DNA from: Emiliania huxleyi CCMP1516
Lineage: Eukaryota; Haptophyta; Isochrysidales; Noelaerhabdaceae
Direction of reading: 5' to 3'
Length of the DNA stretch: 64,000 nt
Assembly (NCBI RefSeq): GCF_000372725.1
Contig: NW_005198966.1
Coordinates: 502,247-566,246, forward strand
The translations under genes and the position numbers were made by a program. Below the pieces are notes generated by a model, which was not told the origin of the DNA, made no database searches, and was given only the letters and a program-made list of their open reading frames with translations. Position 1 is the first letter of the stretch. Each line of letters opens with the position of its first letter. Positions 1 through 10,287 of this stretch are shown here, one piece after another.

Positions 1-999
1 GAGCGCGCCGGTGGCGTAACGGGCGAGGCGCACCGCCATCGCCTCGCGAGCGCTCGCTAGCGCCACCTCGATGTCCAAGCCGCCACGCGATGGCATGGGG
101 CGCTTGGCCCATGGCGCGTCGCTGCCAGTAGGCGCGCCGCCCAGCAGATCGACGGGCAGCGCCGCATACGCCGACGTGCTGAGCAGCTGGAGCGGTGTGT
201 TGCCGCTCGCGGAGCGCGCGCTCAGGCTCGCGCCCGCGTCGACCAGCGCGAGGGCGGTCTCCTCGAACGAGGCGGCGCACGCGGCGTGCAGCGCCGTCCG
301 GCCGTCGGGCATGCTCGCATGTGGGTCGGCGTGCGCGCCGAGCAGCGCGCCGACGCACGCGACGTGGCCATTCTTGGCGGCAAGCGCCAGCGCGGTCTCG
401 CCCGTACGCCGGCGCGCGTCGGGACGCGCGCCGGCCGCGAGCAACGCGCGGCATTGGCGCTCGTCGCCCGCCTCGGCCACGTCCGGCAGCAGCGCCGTCT
501 TCAGATCGCCTTCTCGCGTGGGCAGGAGCGTGTCGGGCTCGCCGCTCACGAATTGAAGCACGACGTTCTCGACCTGCGCACGCGTCATCGACGCCACCTG
601 CTCACGGCTGCTGAAGCCCTGGCGCTCGAACTCGGCCACCAGCGCCGAAATCAGCATGTCGGCGACCGAACCGCCCGCTGCTGGCGCCGCCGGCGCGGCT
701 GTGGGTTGGGCAGAGGGCCCGGCGGGTGCGGTGGGTGTGGCTGCTGCGGGCGCGTCAAGTGTGGTTGTGGCGGCGGGCGCGGCTCCAGGAACGGAGGCAA
801 CTGCGTCCAATCCGTGAGTGGAAGCAGCTGATGCGCCCGCCGACGGCACCACCGAGGTCGGCGCAGCAACGGGCGCAGCAGAATGCGATGCGGCTGAGAG
901 CGTGTCGGTGGAGGCCTCTGGCGCTCCAGATGGTGCAACATCCTTGGCTGGCGGGACGCGGAAGAGATTGGTGAACGCGGCGCCGAGGCGCTTCAGCAT
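1..999 (-). CDS. Ankyrin-repeat protein, 3' end outside the window
   Basis: The frame is open from a methionine at 999 (MLKRLGAAFTNLF...) to the window edge, so the C-terminus is missing. Residues 1 to about 120 are Ala/Pro/Ser-rich and low in complexity. A helical stretch with motifs such as ADMLISALVAEFERQGF and MTRAQVENVVLQF follows. Then come ankyrin-type repeats with the signatures GETALALAAKNGHVACVGAL and DGRTALHAACAASFEETALA, and a third repeat beginning SGNTPLQLLST. Ankyrin repeats mediate protein-protein contacts; no catalytic domain is visible in the part present, so the partner and role are unknown. The gene lies head-to-head with the PEX6 gene, with start codons about 240 bp apart. 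An upstream extension of the reading frame exists but has no clear start; 999 was chosen because homology-like sequence begins there. Confidence 0.7.
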   Translation of the reverse strand, partial: MLKRLGAAFTNLFRVPPAKDVAPSGAPEASTDTLSAASHSAAPVAAPTSVVPSAGASAASTHGLDAVASVPGAAPAATTTLDAPAAATPTAPAGPSAQPTAAPAAPAAGGSVADMLISALVAEFERQGFSSREQVASMTRAQVENVVLQFVSGEPDTLLPTREGDLKTALLPDVAEAGDERQCRALLAAGARPDARRRTGETALALAAKNGHVACVGALLGAHADPHASMPDGRTALHAACAASFEETALALVDAGASLSARSASGNTPLQLLSTSAYAALPVDLLGGAPTGSDAPWAKRPMPSRGGLDIEVALASAREAMAVRLARYATGAL

Positions 1000-1235
1000 C
1001 TGCTCGTGGCGTGACTGCCTCGTCCGCCACGCCCTGCTTCTGCGCGACACCGTCGGGTTTTGCAGCAACCCTCCAGGAGAATGGCGATGAGATGAACCGC
1101 CAAGACCACGAGAATCGCCGGTCCAGGTCCGATGGACACAGGCCGCTGGACGCAGCACCCCAAATCGGCTTTTTTAAGCGGGCCGAAAATTCTTTTGCCG
1201 GCTCGACCCGCTGCCGGGGTAGTGCCGGCCACACC
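1000..1235. promoter_or_regulatory. Divergent intergenic region, ankyrin gene / PEX6
   Basis: A 236-bp gap separates two divergent starts. It holds a rare AT-rich patch in a very GC-rich setting: a TTTTTTAAG run near 1171 and AAAATTCTTTT at about 1187-1197, some 40-50 bp before the PEX6 start. The same AAATTCTTTT core occurs shortly upstream of other genes in this window. A shared promoter is inferred from geometry only. Confidence 0.35.
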
Positions 1236-2815
1236 ATGCTCCTCCTCTCGCAGCCCGACGACGTCACTGACGCGGACGGTCTGTGCGTCGCCGGCGACGG
1301 CCTGCGTGCCTCGCTCCTCGCGCGGCCGCTGGAGCAGTCGTGGTGCTCCGCTGCCAGTGATGCAGCCAGCCAGCTGGCGGCCGACCCGAATATGTGCGCC
1401 GCTGCGAGCCTCTCCACGCTCCGCGCGCTGCGGGTACCTACCGGCACGCTGGTCGTGCTGCGCTGTCTCGGCGGGCCCAGTCGACCCGCTCACCTGCATG
1501 CATTGCCTCGCGGCGCTGGCGAGGCGCCGAGGTGGCTGTCTGGGCTGTGCGAGGGCGTCGAGCTGGACCACGCCGAGGACGGTGTGCTCTACCTCTCCCC
1601 ACTGCTCTGGCGCAACCTTGGCGGCGGCGGCGGCGGCCATCCGATGCCGCCGCTGGCGGTGCTCGTGCGGCGCGGGAGTGCGGACACCTCCCTGCCTCCT
1701 GTCGCTCGGAGAGCCGTCGTGCAGCCGGTGGCGTCGCCCACGCCGCAGCAGTACGGCTGGCCGCCGCCGCGCGCTCCCGCCGCCGCCGGTGCCGCCGCTG
1801 CCGCCGTACTTCGCCGCCACTTTCGCCAGCCGAGGCTCCTCTGCTCTCCTCTGCTCTGCAGACCCTCTGCAGACGCGTCGTCTCGCGGCCGCCTCCTCAC
1901 GCCGGCGGCGCGGCGCTGTAGGATCGTCTGCGCGGGAGACGTCTTCGCGGTGCCGACCGGGGCGGGCAGGCGCGGAGGCGGTGCGTCGGGCGGCGGCGAC
2001 GAGTCCAGCGACTCGAGCAGCGACGACGAGGCTGCTCGCACCCCGGCGCGCGCCTGCCCGCACCAGGGCCTGCGAGAAGAGGGCGAGAAGAGGCCTGCCG
2101 CCGCTCTGCCGTTGCAGAGGTTGGACTTGCGCGGCCGCAGGCGATCCTCTTCCTGGTCCTCGAGCTGGACGGGGGCGAAGAGGGCGGCGGGGGCGGCGAG
2201 GGCGGCGGGGGCGGCGAGGCAGGGGCGGGCGGACAGCGCAGCGGCGCCCTGCTCGTCGTGCGCGGCGAGACGGCCCTCGTGCAAGAGGCGGGGAGTGCGT
2301 CCGTCGCGCCGCCGGCGGGGCTGCTCCGCTTCGTGGCGAGAGCGCCGGCGCTGCCGCAGCACGAGGGGGAGGGCGCCGCGGAGCTGCGCCGCTGCCTCGC
2401 CCTCTCGCGGTGGCGGGAGGGGCCGGCGGCGGCGGCGGTGCTGCTTTGCGGGGGCGCAGGCAGCGGCAAGCGGCGCCTTGCCGAGCAGTGGTGTGACGAG
2501 GCGGGCTTGGCCCTGGTGCAGCGCTCCGTCGGCTCGCTGCCCGGCTTGCCCATGCACGCCGCGGAGAGCGAGGCGACGGCGACGCGGACCTTGCTCGCCC
2601 TCGTCTCCGAGGCGGCGGCGCAGGCGGGCGACACCTGCAAGCGTGCTGCTCCTCCGCCTAGGTGTGATCTGGAGTCTCTTGAGTGACAGCAGGCTGCGAC
2701 ATCGACGACCGTGCTGCTCCTCCGCCGGCTCGACCTGCTGCCGGCAGAGGCCGCCGCCGCCGCCGCTTGGGCCCGCGCGATCAGGGCAATGCTGCAGCAC
2801 GCGCACGCGCCGGCA

Positions 2816-2867
<52 letters not shown>

Positions 2868-4727
2868 TGGTCGTCGTTTGCTCGTGCCGCAATCTCGAGC
2901 AGGTGCTTTCACTCACCTGAGGCATCATGTATTGTGCAGATCTGATCAAGCAACTTCGAGCAGGTCCCTCCGCCGGTGCGCGCTTCTTTCCACGTCGTCG
3001 CGCGAGCCGCCGCGCCCGGCTCTCTGCCTCCCGCCCTGAGGCTGGCGGGGCTCACGGCTGCGCTGCGGGCGCACGGCGCGCTGCGTGGCAGCGAGCGCAC
3101 CGGCGCCACGGCCGCCACCGCCACCAGCAACGGATTGGCCACCGCGGGAAACGGCAAGGTGGCGGCGGTGGCGGCGGCGGCGGTGGCCGCGGCGCCGTCG
3201 CCAGCGTCTCTCCCTCACCCGATGGAATGCGCGGCGGCGGCGGCGGCGGCAGCTGCGGCGGCGGAGGAGGAGGAGTCGGCCGCGAGTCGGGAGCGCGAGC
3301 TGCTCGCCGCTGCGGCCGCGGCGGTGGCCGCCGAGCCGCGGCTTACTCCCCGCGATTGGGCGCTGGTTTGCGGTGAGGCGCAGCTGCTTGCGCCTGCGGG
3401 CGCCGCCCTTGGCGCTGCGGAGCTGCGCGAGGCCCTGCGGAGGCGGCTGGCGCGGGAGGGCGACGAGCTCGGGTCGCCAGAGGTTGCGAACGTGCAGTGG
3501 GACGACGTGGGCGGGCAGGAGGAGGCGAAGCGCGCCATCCTCGAGACGATCCAGCTGCCGCTGTCCGCGCCGCACCTCTTCGGCGCCGGGCTGCGGCTCC
3601 GCTCGGGGGCGCGGGGCTTCTGGCTCTCCGCCCCGCCCGCCCGCCTCCGCTTCACACGCTGCGTGCCTGCGAGTAGGTGCTGCTGCACGGCCCTCCCGGC
3701 ACGGGCAAGACGCTCCTCGCAAAGGCGGTCGCGTCGCAGTGCGGCCTCCGCTTCCTCTCCGTCAAGGCGGCCTCCTCTTCCGCCTCCTCTTCCGCCCGAC
3801 ACTGCGACTCTCTGCCTCCCCTCGACCCTCCGAACCCCCCCCCTTCCCCCTTCCCCCTTTTCCCACCCGCCCGCACACACCCCTCGTGTCGCAGGGGCCG
3901 GAGCTCATCTCGTCGTACGTCGGCGAGAGCGAGCGGCGCGTGCGCGAGCTCTTCTCTCGCGCCGCCGCCGCCGCGCCCTGCGTCCTCTTCTTCGACGAGA
4001 TCGACGCGCTCGCGCCCGCGCGCGGCGCGGCGGCGGACGCCGGCGGCGTGATGGACCGCATCGTCTCTCAGCTCATGGCGGAGCTCGACGGCGTCCACGC
4101 GCGGCGCCACCTCTTCGTGCTCGGTGCCACCAACCGGCCAGACCTGCTCGAGCCGGCACTCCTCTGGCCGTGGGCCGCATCTCCTCCCGAGAGGGTCTGA
4201 GACGACCCGAGCCTGCCCGAGAACAGGCGCTCCTCCGGCCGGGCCGGCTCGACGTGCTGGTGCGCGTCGGCCCGCCCTCCACCCCGGCCGAGCAGGCGCA
4301 GGTCCTCGCCGCCCTGACGCGCAAGTTCGACCTCTCGCCCGACGTCTCCCTGTCCGACGTCGCCGCCCGCTGCCCCATCGGCCTCTCCGGCGCCGACTAC
4401 TACGCGCTCTGCGCCGACGCGATGGTGCGCGCCATTCAGGAGGGCCTCCCGGAGGCGCAGGCGGTGGCGGCACAGGACGGCGCCGACGGCAGCGGCAGCG
4501 AGAGCGACGACGGCAGCGAGGACGACGAGGCGGACGGGGGCCAGGCGGCGGGCGCGGAGGGGCAAGCGGTCATGCAGGCCGAGTCGGTGCCGCCGCCAGT
4601 GGTGGCGGCGCGTCACTTTGACGCGGCGGTGCGGAGCTTGTTGGGCAGCCGCGAGGCGCGACCACGAAACAGCGTGGACGACATGGCTCGACTGCTTCAG
4701 GAGGAGATGGCGACACAGAGCTGCTGA
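1236..4727 (+). CDS. PEX6: Peroxin-6-like AAA+ ATPase (PEX6), multi-exon
   Basis: PEX6 pairs with PEX1 in the hexamer that pulls ubiquitinated PEX5 receptor out of the peroxisome membrane. The start is MLLLSQPDD at 1236. An N-terminal domain is followed by CAGDVFAVP and an acidic linker. A degenerate first AAA module ([14 protein letters not shown], then [11 protein letters not shown] in place of a Walker B acid pair) comes next. The second module is canonical: [22 protein letters not shown] Walker [27 protein letters not shown] Walker B, the family-typical [17 protein letters not shown], and GATNRPDL. A weak D1 with an active D2 is normal for PEX6. Exons by frame: 1236-about 2060, 2141-about 2623, 2693-2902, 2964-3608, 3677-3766, 3895-4155, 4227-4727. 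Only the intron at 2903 has a clear GT donor; the others appear to use GC. The first intron's donor could not be fixed. The product ends in an acidic tail and MATQSC. Confidence 0.85.
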
Positions 4728-5035
4728 GTGTGGAGGATGTGTGAGATCTGAGATGTGCGCCGCAACGGCCGTAAGTGCGCGTAAAAATCTTCGACCGAGA
4801 GGGTTGCACATTGAGTTTCTCCGCGCGCTATGCGCACTGCTGAGAGTGCTGTACTGATTTTACGCTGTGTACGAAACTCTACTGTACGTAGTACGACCGA
4901 GCCAATTCAGGGACGCAGGGGACGCTGCGGCCTGCGCGCGGTACGCGCGTCGGCGGCCGCATCCACGATTTCTCGTCCATGTAACGAGAAGGACAGGCGG
5001 GTACCGCAAACCAGCGACGGGCGCGCGGGGCTCTC

Positions 5036-6765
5036 TCAGAAAGTGGCCCACGATGGCTCCTCCTCCGCCGCCGCCGGCTGGTCTGCGGGCGGCGCCTCCT
5101 CCGTGCCGGCCGCGATGCTCGCAGGCGGCGAGGTGGGCTTCTCGCTGTCCGTCCACGTGAGCGCCACGCGCAGCTCCTTGCCGCCGCCCCGCGCCTGCAG
5201 CGGCCGCCACGGCGCGGCCCCGATGGCGCCGCAAGCCGCGTCCGGCTCGAGCGGCACCGTCGCCCTCCCCACGAGGGAGTGCGGCGCCCAGCGGCGGCGG
5301 CGCCAAAAGGAGAGCTCGAGGCTCTGCAGGCTGTGCGCCTCGAAGGAGAGGTCGGCGCATGCCCACGCGTGTACCGGCCGCAGCGCCTCCTTGTCCGTGC
5401 AGACCTGGTCCGCGCAGACCACCCCGCTCCTGCGCGTGCAACGCGTGCACGGGGTGAGTGGCGCGGCGCCGGGGCGCAGGGCAGGCAGGCGGGCGCGGCG
5501 TGCTTGCGGCGGCCGCTCGCGCCGGCCGAAGCGAGGAAGTAGACTGGCCTCCGCTCTCCGCCGCTCGCAAAGAGGCATCGCGCCTCGACAGCGGCGAGCG
5601 AGGCGGTGCCGCACCTTCCCCGCGTGAGCGCGACGCCCGCGCCGCCGCACCGCGCCAGCAGCGCCGCCGCCGTCGGCCGCGCCGTTGCGCTGCGGGTGAG
5701 AGCGGCGCGCAGCAGCGAGACGAGACCCTCTCTCTGCCCTCCGACGGATGGGAGCGGGCCGAGCGCCTGCTCACACCGCCTCCTGTCAAGGAACGGCCGC
5801 GGCCGTGCGCCGCCCTCTCGCAGCGAGCGCCTCGTCGGACAGCTGCTTCGCCGGCTCAAAGCCGAGACAGCCCAGCCGCTCCTCGCCCGCCGTGCCGAAG
5901 AGGCTGCGCCTGCGGCGGAGGGGCCGCAGGAGGGCGACGGTGGGAGTCTGGCGGCGCGGGCGGAGGCGGCGGAAGAGGGCAATGCGGCGAGGGCAATGCG
6001 GCGCCCGAGCAGCAGCGCGTACAGCAGCACTCCGACGGCCCACACGTCAGCCGGCGTGAAGACGGGCTCGCCAGCTCTGAGGTCATACATCTCGGGCGGG
6101 CGGTACTGCGGCGTCGAGGTGCGGTGGATCCGCTCCTCGGCTTCAGACAGCTCCGGCGGACTCGTGACGCCGTCGACGTAGCGGAAGGGTGCGTCCCGGA
6201 CGGAGCCAAAGTCGCACAGCTTCCAGCCGGTCGCCGAGAGGAGCAGGTTCTCGGGCTTGACGTCGCAGTGCGCCCAGCCGTGCGCGTGCAGGTGCGCGAG
6301 CCCGCCGCACACCTGAGTGAAGATGGCGAGGACGCCATCGCCATCGAGCGGGCGCGCCCACGCGCGGCGGCCGACGAGGTACTCGGCGAGGGAGCCCTCC
6401 GGACAGAGCTCGAAGAGGAGCAGGAGCTCCTCGCCGGGCCCGACAAAGCTGGGCCGCCGCACGCTACCCACAGTCGCGAGGAGGTGCGGGTGAGGCGGCA
6501 GGTCGGCCATCACCGTCGCCTCGAGCAGGCAAGCGTCAGCGTCCGCCTCTGGCAGGCCGCCGAGCCGCACGCGCTTGACGGCGAGGCGGCTGGTACTGCC
6601 GTCCGGCAGCCGCTCCGTGGCCGCAAACACGTCCGAGAAGGAGCCCTCGCCGACTTTGCTGCCGAGTAGGACGGTGCCGCCACCGCTGCCCTCGCACTTT
6701 TCGCTGCGAGCGGTGAAGGCCGCGCGGAGGTGCCAGCGAGCGGCGTTGAAGCAGTCGGAGATCAT
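5036..6765 (-). CDS. NAK-family-like protein kinase with C-terminal C2 domain
   Basis: The start is MISDCFNAARW at 6765. Exon 1 (about 6765-6030) holds the kinase core: VGEGSFSDVF glycine loop, LAVKRVRL (Lys), HCDVKPENLLL catalytic loop, LCDFGS, STPQYRPPEM and PADVWAVGVLLYALLLGR. The order and the DFGS/YRPPEM/DVWAVG set resemble the Numb-associated kinase group (AAK1, GAK, Ark/Prk), which phosphorylates endocytic adaptors. The HRD arginine is cysteine, making it a non-RD-type enzyme. Exon 2 (about 5910-5828) continues LFGTAGEERLGCLGF and exon 3 (about 5784-5630) gives LLRAALTRSATARPTAAALL, the end of the fold. The last exon (about 5437-5036) carries a C2-like beta-sandwich (LSFEAHSLQSLELSFW, LVGRATVPL, GKELRVALTW), suggesting membrane recruitment. 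A kinase-C2 fusion is not the usual NAK layout. Function is inferred from motifs. Confidence 0.75.
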
Positions 6766-6837
6766 TGGCGCGGGAGAGGCAGACGATTGGATGACGTAGA
6801 GCTCCCTCTCACGACACTGGGCACGGGAAAAGCGCCA

Positions 6838-6860
6838 CACTGGCACTAACACAGGTACAC
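6838..6860 (-). repeat. Dispersed 23-bp motif, copy 1
   Basis: Read on the minus strand this is GTGTACCTGTGTTAGTGCCA plus three more bases. The same 23-mer occurs at 14064-14086 and, with one change, at 57662-57684. This copy lies about 75 bp upstream of the kinase start, in the kinase's sense orientation. Confidence 0.6.
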
Positions 6861-7326
6861 AACCGGGAGCCTCGGTCGCAGGAGAGGGTGGACGGCGGTC
6901 GGAAGACAGCGTCGGAAGACAGCGTCTAAAAAGAAAAAAACTCCGCTCACAGTAAACCGATCCACCATCGCACGCGCCCCACACCTTCCTCTCGCCAACA
7001 CATTGGCCCCGCTCTCGCTCTAAACAATGCGTGTCGCGATCCACATCACCACCGGCTCGCGGCAGGTATGAGCACAGCCACAGGAGCGTGGTAAACCGAA
7101 CCCCCCGCTCCCTACCAGATTGGTTGGACGCGAACCCGGAAGCGAAGCGATCCCGCGCCGAACTCTCGTGGCTTCCCACGTCATGGATACAGTCATGGCA
7201 CCGATTTATCGTCCGTTGCATTTCCCGTTTGCGAGCCAACGCGTTCTCGAGACGCGCGAGAGAGAGATTTTTAGCAATACCAAACAACTCTAACACTCAC
7301 ACGTCATTTGGGGCCTGGAGCCCTGT

Positions 7327-7640
7327 TCACGCGCGCGCGAGACGTGCAGACAGGGTTGCCAGGTGAGAGCGAATGGCGCGGTTCACGCCTCGCACAACAG
7401 AGAGAGAGATGCGCTCTGCATGGTGGGACATAAAAGAGAGCGAGTATTTGGGCGAGTAGGTAGGATCGATTGTTGTTGTTTGTAGGTAGGCCGTGCGGTC
7501 GACGCTGCCGCGCGCGACTTTGCGCGCGAGGCGGCGCAGCTTGAGAACGGCGGTGGGCGAGAAGCCGCCGCCGAACGTCTCGTGGAGCAGCAGGTTGAAG
7601 TTGTTGCGCTTTGTTTTGAGACGCGTGTACACGCATCCGA
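7327..7640 (-). repeat. Diverged copy (A) of a dispersed element ORF 3' end
   Basis: Translated on the minus strand this gives HETFGGGFSPTAVLKLRRLA, then DRTAY, SFMSHHAERISLSVVRGVNR and a stop after SARLARA. Copies B (20834-21025) and C (46815-47004) encode closely matching text (INRLARKAQRSGVDRTAY, FVSHHAERISIASVKGVNR). The three share a protein tail of unknown function that recurs as a repeat, so a mobile-element origin is likely. This copy is old and diverged. I do not recognise the family. Confidence 0.5.
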
Positions 7641-7910
7641 GCCCGCGCCGAGCGCGCGCATGCCATCCTGGTCGCACCCGTCCTTCTCTCGCGATAAGTC
7701 CCCTTGGCGGGCGACTTTGAGCGAGCCGATGCTCAGCGGCGCGATTTCGTAACGCGATGCGCTCAGAGCATGGGGGGTAACCAGTTTCGCACGCCCCGCG
7801 AGGTCTCTTGGGCCCCGGGCCCGCGGGCCGACGCGCCGTCTTGCCGGCACTTGGAGCACTTGGAGTGCAGTTATCAACCTCACATTTTGACGGCCTCGCT
7901 CGGGCGTTCC

Positions 7911-8668
7911 ATGCTCGCGGCCGTCTCCTCGCACGCTGTGGCGGCGACCGCGACGGCCGGCGCGTGGACCGCCGAGCAGTCAATCTACCGCACCAGGGCT
8001 TGGATCGACACTGCGGTCGTCCGGCTAGGCCTCTGCCCGTACGCGGCCAAGCCGTTTCACGGCGACCGCATCCGGTATGCGGTGAGCGACTGCACCAGCG
8101 ACGAGGCGCTCGTCGCCTCCTTCTTCGAGGAGGGACTGCTGCTGCTCGACTCGCCCGAGGAGGAGCTCGCCACGACGATGCTGATCGCTCCAAAGTATGA
8201 GGGCGGGATCGGCGAGTTCTACTCGCTGTACGAGTGGCTCACCGACCTGCTCGAGAGCGAGGAGGAGGAGGTGCTCGCGAACGGAGTCCAGCCCGCCTTC
8301 TTCCACCCGGCCTGGTCGTTTGACGGACTGCCGGCCGACTCCCCCATCCACTTTGAGAAGCGTGCGCCCTGCCCCGTCATCAACCTGCTGCGCCGCTCCA
8401 CCCTCGACCGGACGGTGGAGGCGCGCTGCCTGCGCTCTTCGCTCTCGGCCGCCGCCCCTGCCCACCGCGCCGACATCCCGCCCCGCGTGCGCCCGCGCAG
8501 GAGGGCTTACGGCGAGGCGTCATCGTCAACCAGCAGATCTCGGAGCACAACGCGGCGGCGCTGCAGGCGGAGGGCACGCCCGCGCTGAGCAGGCTCTTTG
8601 ACGACCTCGGCGCGCTACAGCTTCACACGGCCGCGGACGAGGGTGGCGCCGACAGCGGTCCGAGATGA
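7911..8668 (+). CDS. DUF1415 family protein
   Basis: Two exons, 7911-8420 and 8501-8668, join in frame to give 225 residues. The intron has a GC donor (GAG|GCGCGC) and the acceptor GCAG|GAG. Family signatures are WIDTAVVRLGLCPYA, a central acidic region with LLLLDSPEEELATTMLIAP, then YEWLTDLL, VQPAFFHPAWSF, SPIHFEKRAPCPVINLLRRS and, after the intron, RRGVIVNQQISEHNAAAL. DUF1415 proteins are found in bacteria and algae; their biochemical role is unknown. The first 25 residues (MLAAVSSHAVAATATAGAW) are Ala/Thr-rich and could be an organelle-targeting peptide. An in-frame upstream methionine exists near 7770, so the N-terminus may be longer. Confidence 0.8.
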
Positions 8669-9694
8669 ACTCACCATCGACGATCGATATTCTCGTGTAC
8701 AAGTCGGTGCGTGTTTTCTGAGTCATCTTCTACGTTCTAGACCAAAACGCAAAGAGGTCACACCCTCGTGTAAAATGTGTGGATTGTGTGGTCCCTCGGA
8801 GCTTCCGCAAGTTCCCTCGGCTTGTTCCGGTCTTACTGCGTTAGAGTAGTCGCCCCCAAAAAAGGTAAAAAGAGTCCATTCGGCATGTTGTGCGAGTATA
8901 TGGGCCAAAAGCGTCGAAAATGTCCCAAAAAAGCGTGTCTCGAGTTTGTGGCAGCCCCACAGCCGGCGCGCGCTGCCACGAAGCACCGCTCGCGTGTCGG
9001 CCGCACTCCCTGGCACCCAGTGAGTGCGGCCGACCGACCAGACCGAGTAGGCTCGACGCCGCGCTCGCTGTGGGGCTGCCACAAAGTCGCCGCCGAGCGT
9101 GCCACCGACGGCGTCCCGGCGGAGGTGATGGAGTGTGAGACCTGAGGCTGCGGAGGGGACGCCTGAGGTACCGGCCCGTGCACAGCGACTCAGCCGGCGA
9201 CCGCCACGGGCTCAGACGAGACTTGTCGACGCGTTCCGGCTCAGCTTCACCGTGGTCATTGGGCGTCTGTCGACGTCAGGACCACCCATACAGCTCGCGG
9301 GTTTGAGGTCGCAAGAGCCAAGATGGTGGCGTTTGGACATCCCAATCATCACACAAGACAGCCTGTAGGTGGTGGCGGGACGGCGCAGTGTCTGCGGCAC
9401 TCGGCAGTAGGCACCCGCGGCACGGCCCCGCTGTCGGCTCTCGCGGGCTGCGGAACCGGCCCCAGAACGGGACGGTCCGGGCAAGTGTGGCAGCTCCTGC
9501 GCTAGTATGGGCACCCTCTATCATAGCACTACTGATCCTGGTCATTAGAGCTGCCAGGGATAGCGTCAGGAGCCGGTAGGAGTCAAAACCTCTCATATTT
9601 GAGACATCGTGGCCCATATACTCGCACAACGAGCCATTCTTGACTTGAGTAATGTAGATGCAGATGTAGATGTGGGGAGGCGGCCACTCTGCCT

Positions 9695-9698
<4 letters not shown>
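8669..9698. repeat. Inverted-repeat block without a gene
   Basis: No convincing coding sequence. A perfect inverted repeat of about 20 bp (TTGTGCGAGTATATGGGCCA) has one arm at about 8888-8907 and the other at about 9609-9628. Inside lies a nested palindrome: GTGGCAGCCCCACAG near 8949 pairs with CTGTGGGGCTGCCAC near 9067, and GTCGGCCGCACTC near 8997 pairs with GAGTGCGGCCGAC near 9025. The outer arms, about 740 bp apart, could be the ends of a non-autonomous transposon. No target-site duplication was found. Confidence 0.45.
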
Positions 9699-9777
<79 letters not shown>

Positions 9778-9831
9778 TCTCTCTCTCACTCTCTCTCTCT
9801 CTCTCTCACTCTCTCTCTCACTCTATGAAGA
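9699..9831. repeat. (CT)n microsatellite
   Basis: About 130 bp of nearly pure CT dinucleotide, with scattered CACT interruptions towards the 3' side. A comparable (GA)n tract lies at 57979-58125 on the other flank of the window. Confidence 0.97.
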
Positions 9832-10041
9832 CTCTATCTCTCTCTCGAGGTCTCGTGCGTGCCGAGAGCTAACCCCCTCAGAGCAACAATAAGCGACTGT
9901 ACCACGGAGCACAGAGCGCAGCAGACAGGACGGCGGCGACGGCGGACATGGCAGAGACGAGTGTGAAACAAAGGGCGGCGGGGATGGAGGGCGGTAGCGA
10001 CAGGGATGGTGACGGTGGCGAGGGAGAGGAAGGGGGTCCAT

Positions 10042-10246
10042 TTAACACCAGACAGCGAGAGGGGCAGGGAGGAAAGGGGGAGAGAGGAAGCCAACGGCGA
10101 TGCCACCAGCAGCAAGGGACACGATGAACAGGTAGACAACGGCCAAGGCGATGGCGAGGACGAGGAGACACGGGACGATGGCAGGCGAGACGAGGAGGAC
10201 GGAGGCGAGGGAAGAGGCAGCGCCGCAGTCGATGATAGTGTCTGAC
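10042..10246 (-). other. Open frame encoding a very hydrophobic segment, possible 3' exon of the kelch gene
   Basis: Minus-strand reading gives LASVLLVSPAIVPCLLVLAI then ALAVVYLFIVSLAAGGIAVG, followed by a stop. It has no methionine start, and it begins shortly after the kelch stop codon at 10288. It could be a membrane-anchor exon reached by alternative splicing, or chance. Hydrophobic composition in a GC-rich frame is unusual, but no splice site could be proved. Confidence 0.2.
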
Positions 10247-10287
10247 AGAGACCCGTCGCGCTGGGAGGGACACTATCTTGGAGCGCT

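Noticed and set aside
4879-7296. A single 805-residue minus-strand frame covering the kinase region
   Set aside because: Only the middle is kinase-like. The frame upstream of 6765 and after about 6030 is Arg/Ser-rich shadow sequence, and true exons continue in other frames.
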